From Bacteroides sp. (GTDB lineage: Bacteria; Bacteroidota; Bacteroidia; Bacteroidales; Bacteroidaceae), in NCBI GenBank assembly GCA_021202275.1, contig JAJQDI010000026.1, forward strand, positions 72,169-136,168: a DNA stretch of 64,000 nucleotides, in the 5' to 3' direction. Of the stretch, positions 62,342 through 64,000 are shown one piece after another. Within the stretch, counting starts at the first letter, position 1, and every line of letters starts with the position of its first letter. Both the position numbers and the translations under genes were made by a program. The notes beneath the pieces are model-generated. The model made no database searches, was not told the origin of the DNA, and saw nothing but the letters and a program-made list of their open reading frames with translations.

Positions 62342-64000
62342 TTACGTTTGTAAAGGCAGCGACAGGATGCCATCCTGTAGGATAAGGCGTTTTTCGTCCA
62401 GCAGGTAGCGGATTGCCTGGCTGACCTCCTCTGTGTCCCGATCCAGTCTGAGGGCCAGTTGTACCGGAGTCAGGGGAGAACTGGTGAGTTGTTGACTGAT
62501 CTGTTCGGCCATGGATTCCATATCGGCGGCGGAGAGAGGTTTTCGTTTACGGAGAGCTAAGCAGACGTCACATTGTCCGCAATCGTGTTCGGATTGTTCT
62601 CCGAAATAGCGCAGCAGCTGCCTGCTGCGGCATATGCGGTCCGTAGTCACGTAGGAAACCATCGCGTCAATGCGGTTTTCGTATCGTCTCTTCCGATCTT
62701 CATATACCGAAGGAGGCAGTTGCAAGTGGTGTTGTTCTACCCGTTCGCGCGTATATATAATGTAAGGTGTCTTTTTGCGGGGAATGTAATCAAGCACCCG
62801 TTGTTTCGACAATAAGACAAACAGCTGGTATACCTGTTCGCGGTCGAGTCCGCTGCGCAGGGCCAGCAGGGCTTCGTCTATATAGGCGTAATCGGTAAAC
62901 AGTCCGGTATAGGAACGTAGCAGGATGCTGATCAGGGCCTCCGTTCCGGGGTTGCTTTCCCGGTATTTGTAGAGCTCGTCCCTGCGCACGGTGAACCGGA
63001 TGCGGGAGGCATTGTCCTGTTCGTCGGTATATTCGATGTATCCGGCCTGTGTCAGGATCTTGAGCGCGCTATGCGCCGGTACCGGGTAGTGTTTGAAGGT
63101 GCGGCAAAACTCTTCCAGGTTGAACTCGTACATACATCCCCGGCCGTCGCCCATGGCCATCTGACAGTAGTATTGCACATGTTCGTAGACCTCCTTGATA
63201 TATTCTTTATCGGGAAAGGTATCGGGTATTCTTTTGCGCAGGGAAGCTTTGTCGGTGGGAGCATACAGGATGATGGCATATGCTTTCTGTCCGTCGCGTC
63301 CGGCCCGCCCGGCCTCCTGAAAATAGGCCTCCGGGGAGTCCGGAAGGTCGTAATGGATCACTACCCTCACATCCGGTTTGTCTATTCCCATACCAAACGC
63401 GTTGGTTGCTACGATAACGCGGCACTGGTCGGTTTGCCAGCGTTTTTGCCGGAGGTCTTTCTCGTCGTTGTTGAGTCCGGCGTGGTAGAAGTTGGCTGTG
63501 AATCCCTCCAGGGTCAGCAGTTCACTGATCTCTTTGGCGCGGCGGCGGCTACGTACATATACAATGGCGCTACCAGGTATGCGCTGTAGAATGCGTATCA
63601 TCTCCCCGGTCTTGTTGTCGGTATGCCGTATCAGGTAGGCCAGGTTTTTCCGCCCGAAGCTCATGCGGAATACATTCTCCGCGCGGAACCGGAGTTGTTG
63701 CTGGATGTCTTTGACCACCTCCGGGGTAGCGGTGGCCGTGAGCGCGAGTACCGGTGCGTGGGGGATCAGTTCGCGTATTTCGGCTATTTTCAGGTAGGCA
63801 GGCCGGAAGTCGTACCCCCATTGGGAGATGCAGTGGCTCTCATCTACCGTGAGCATACTCACCTTCATGGAGCGCAGCTTGGTACGGAAGATGTCTGTGT
63901 TGAGACGTTCGGGAGAGATATAGAGGAATTTGTAGTTACCGAAAATACAATTTTCCAGGGCGATGATGATCTCCTGCCGGGTCATACCCGAGTAGACCGC
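62342..64000 (-). CDS. recQ: RecQ-family ATP-dependent DNA helicase (5' end outside the window)
   Basis: At least 552 codons; the frame is open through base 64000 (AVYSGMTRQEI), so the Walker A domain is missing only because the window ends. Visible are FLYISPERL, the DExH box TVDESHCISQWGYDFRP, motif IV-VI including GSAIVYVRSR, ATNAFGMGIDKPDVR and QEAGRAGRDG, and the zinc ligands CGQCDVC. It unwinds recombination and fork structures. The C-terminus lacks a clear HRDC domain and ends with a winged-helix-like region (LALRLDRDTEEVSQAIRYLL). Confidence 0.93.
   Translation of the reverse strand, partial: AVYSGMTRQEIIIALENCIFGNYKFLYISPERLNTDIFRTKLRSMKVSMLTVDESHCISQWGYDFRPAYLKIAEIRELIPHAPVLALTATATPEVVKDIQQQLRFRAENVFRMSFGRKNLAYLIRHTDNKTGEMIRILQRIPGSAIVYVRSRRRAKEISELLTLEGFTANFYHAGLNNDEKDLRQKRWQTDQCRVIVATNAFGMGIDKPDVRVVIHYDLPDSPEAYFQEAGRAGRDGQKAYAIILYAPTDKASLRKRIPDTFPDKEYIKEVYEHVQYYCQMAMGDGRGCMYEFNLEEFCRTFKHYPVPAHSALKILTQAGYIEYTDEQDNASRIRFTVRRDELYKYRESNPGTEALISILLRSYTGLFTDYAYIDEALLALRSGLDREQVYQLFVLLSKQRVLDYIPRKKTPYIIYTRERVEQHHLQLPPSVYEDRKRRYENRIDAMVSYVTTDRICRSRQLLRYFGEQSEHDCGQCDVCLALRKRKPLSAADMESMAEQISQQLTSSPLTPVQLALRLDRDTEEVSQAIRYLLDEKRLILQDGILSLPLQT

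Overview
The window is a chromosomal segment of a member of the Bacteroidales. The evidence is promoters of the Bacteroidetes type (TTG or TTTG, about 20 bases, then TAnnTTTG), weak or absent Shine-Dalgarno sequences, gene blocks typical of Bacteroides/Parabacteroides relatives (rplM-rpsI-rpsB-tsf; pdxJ-exbB-exbD-tonB; the prephenate/DAHP-synthase operon; DUF1599-DoxX-tpiA-SPOR-folE), and BspA-type and DUF4488-like surface proteins. Genus cannot be settled from the sequence alone. Most of the window is housekeeping DNA. Accessory or decaying material lies at 1-3.3 kb, 10.2-13.9 kb and 57-61 kb.

Region by region. 1-3.3 kb: a diversity-generating retroelement (DGR), with three 147-nt adenine-rich C-type-lectin-like repeat cassettes in tandem, each followed or preceded by conserved flanks, then a DGR reverse transcriptase overlapping a clostripain-family lipoprotein protease. 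3.5-7.3 kb: a small secreted protein, then rplM-rpsI-rpsB-tsf with structured leaders. 7.6-10 kb: SUI1-type factor, Rex, a FAH-family hydrolase and ispF. 10.2-13.8 kb: AT-rich decaying DNA with a porin broken by an amber stop, a TlpA-like gene split at an A8 run and an ABC-exporter remnant. 14-22 kb: mnmA, a subtilase, xseA/xseB, ilvE, trmB and mrp. 22.6-25.2 kb: a BlaI/M56 regulatory pair with two TonB-domain proteins and a visible operator. 25.7-32.3 kb: an SGNH hydrolase, then a TolC-HlyD-permease-permease efflux operon. 32.9-41.6 kb: a coiled-coil membrane protein, mdh, nadK, pdxJ, exbB/exbD/tonB and a DJ-1 protein. 41.6-52.7 kb: ispD, recG, ndk, an M23 peptidase, DUF1599, a DoxX-TpiA read-through ORF, SPOR, folE, dnaG and ppa. 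52.9-57.1 kb: the phenylalanine/tyrosine operon. 57.9-64 kb: a BspA-like lipoprotein, a split hypothetical gene, a TPR protein and recQ (cut by the window end).

The two strongest observations are these. (1) The DGR has three tandem template-like cassettes beside one reverse transcriptase rather than one. (2) A complete ribosome-mediated attenuator stands before pheA: a 29-codon leader peptide with 13 Phe/Tyr codons, an 8-nt segment that can pair with the terminator's 5' arm, and an intrinsic terminator. To my knowledge such Phe/Tyr leaders are little described in this phylum.

The intergenic spaces are filled by at least four dispersed repeat families: a hairpin-ended element built on AGACGCACGCCGTGCGTCT, an inverted-repeat element with AGACAGAAGAACAAAAGAA arms, TTTACGATT-type short repeats and AAGTTTTAAGT-type short repeats. 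Several genes (porin, TlpA-like, small gene at 59.8-60.3 kb) carry single disabling lesions, so real decay or assembly error must be considered for those.
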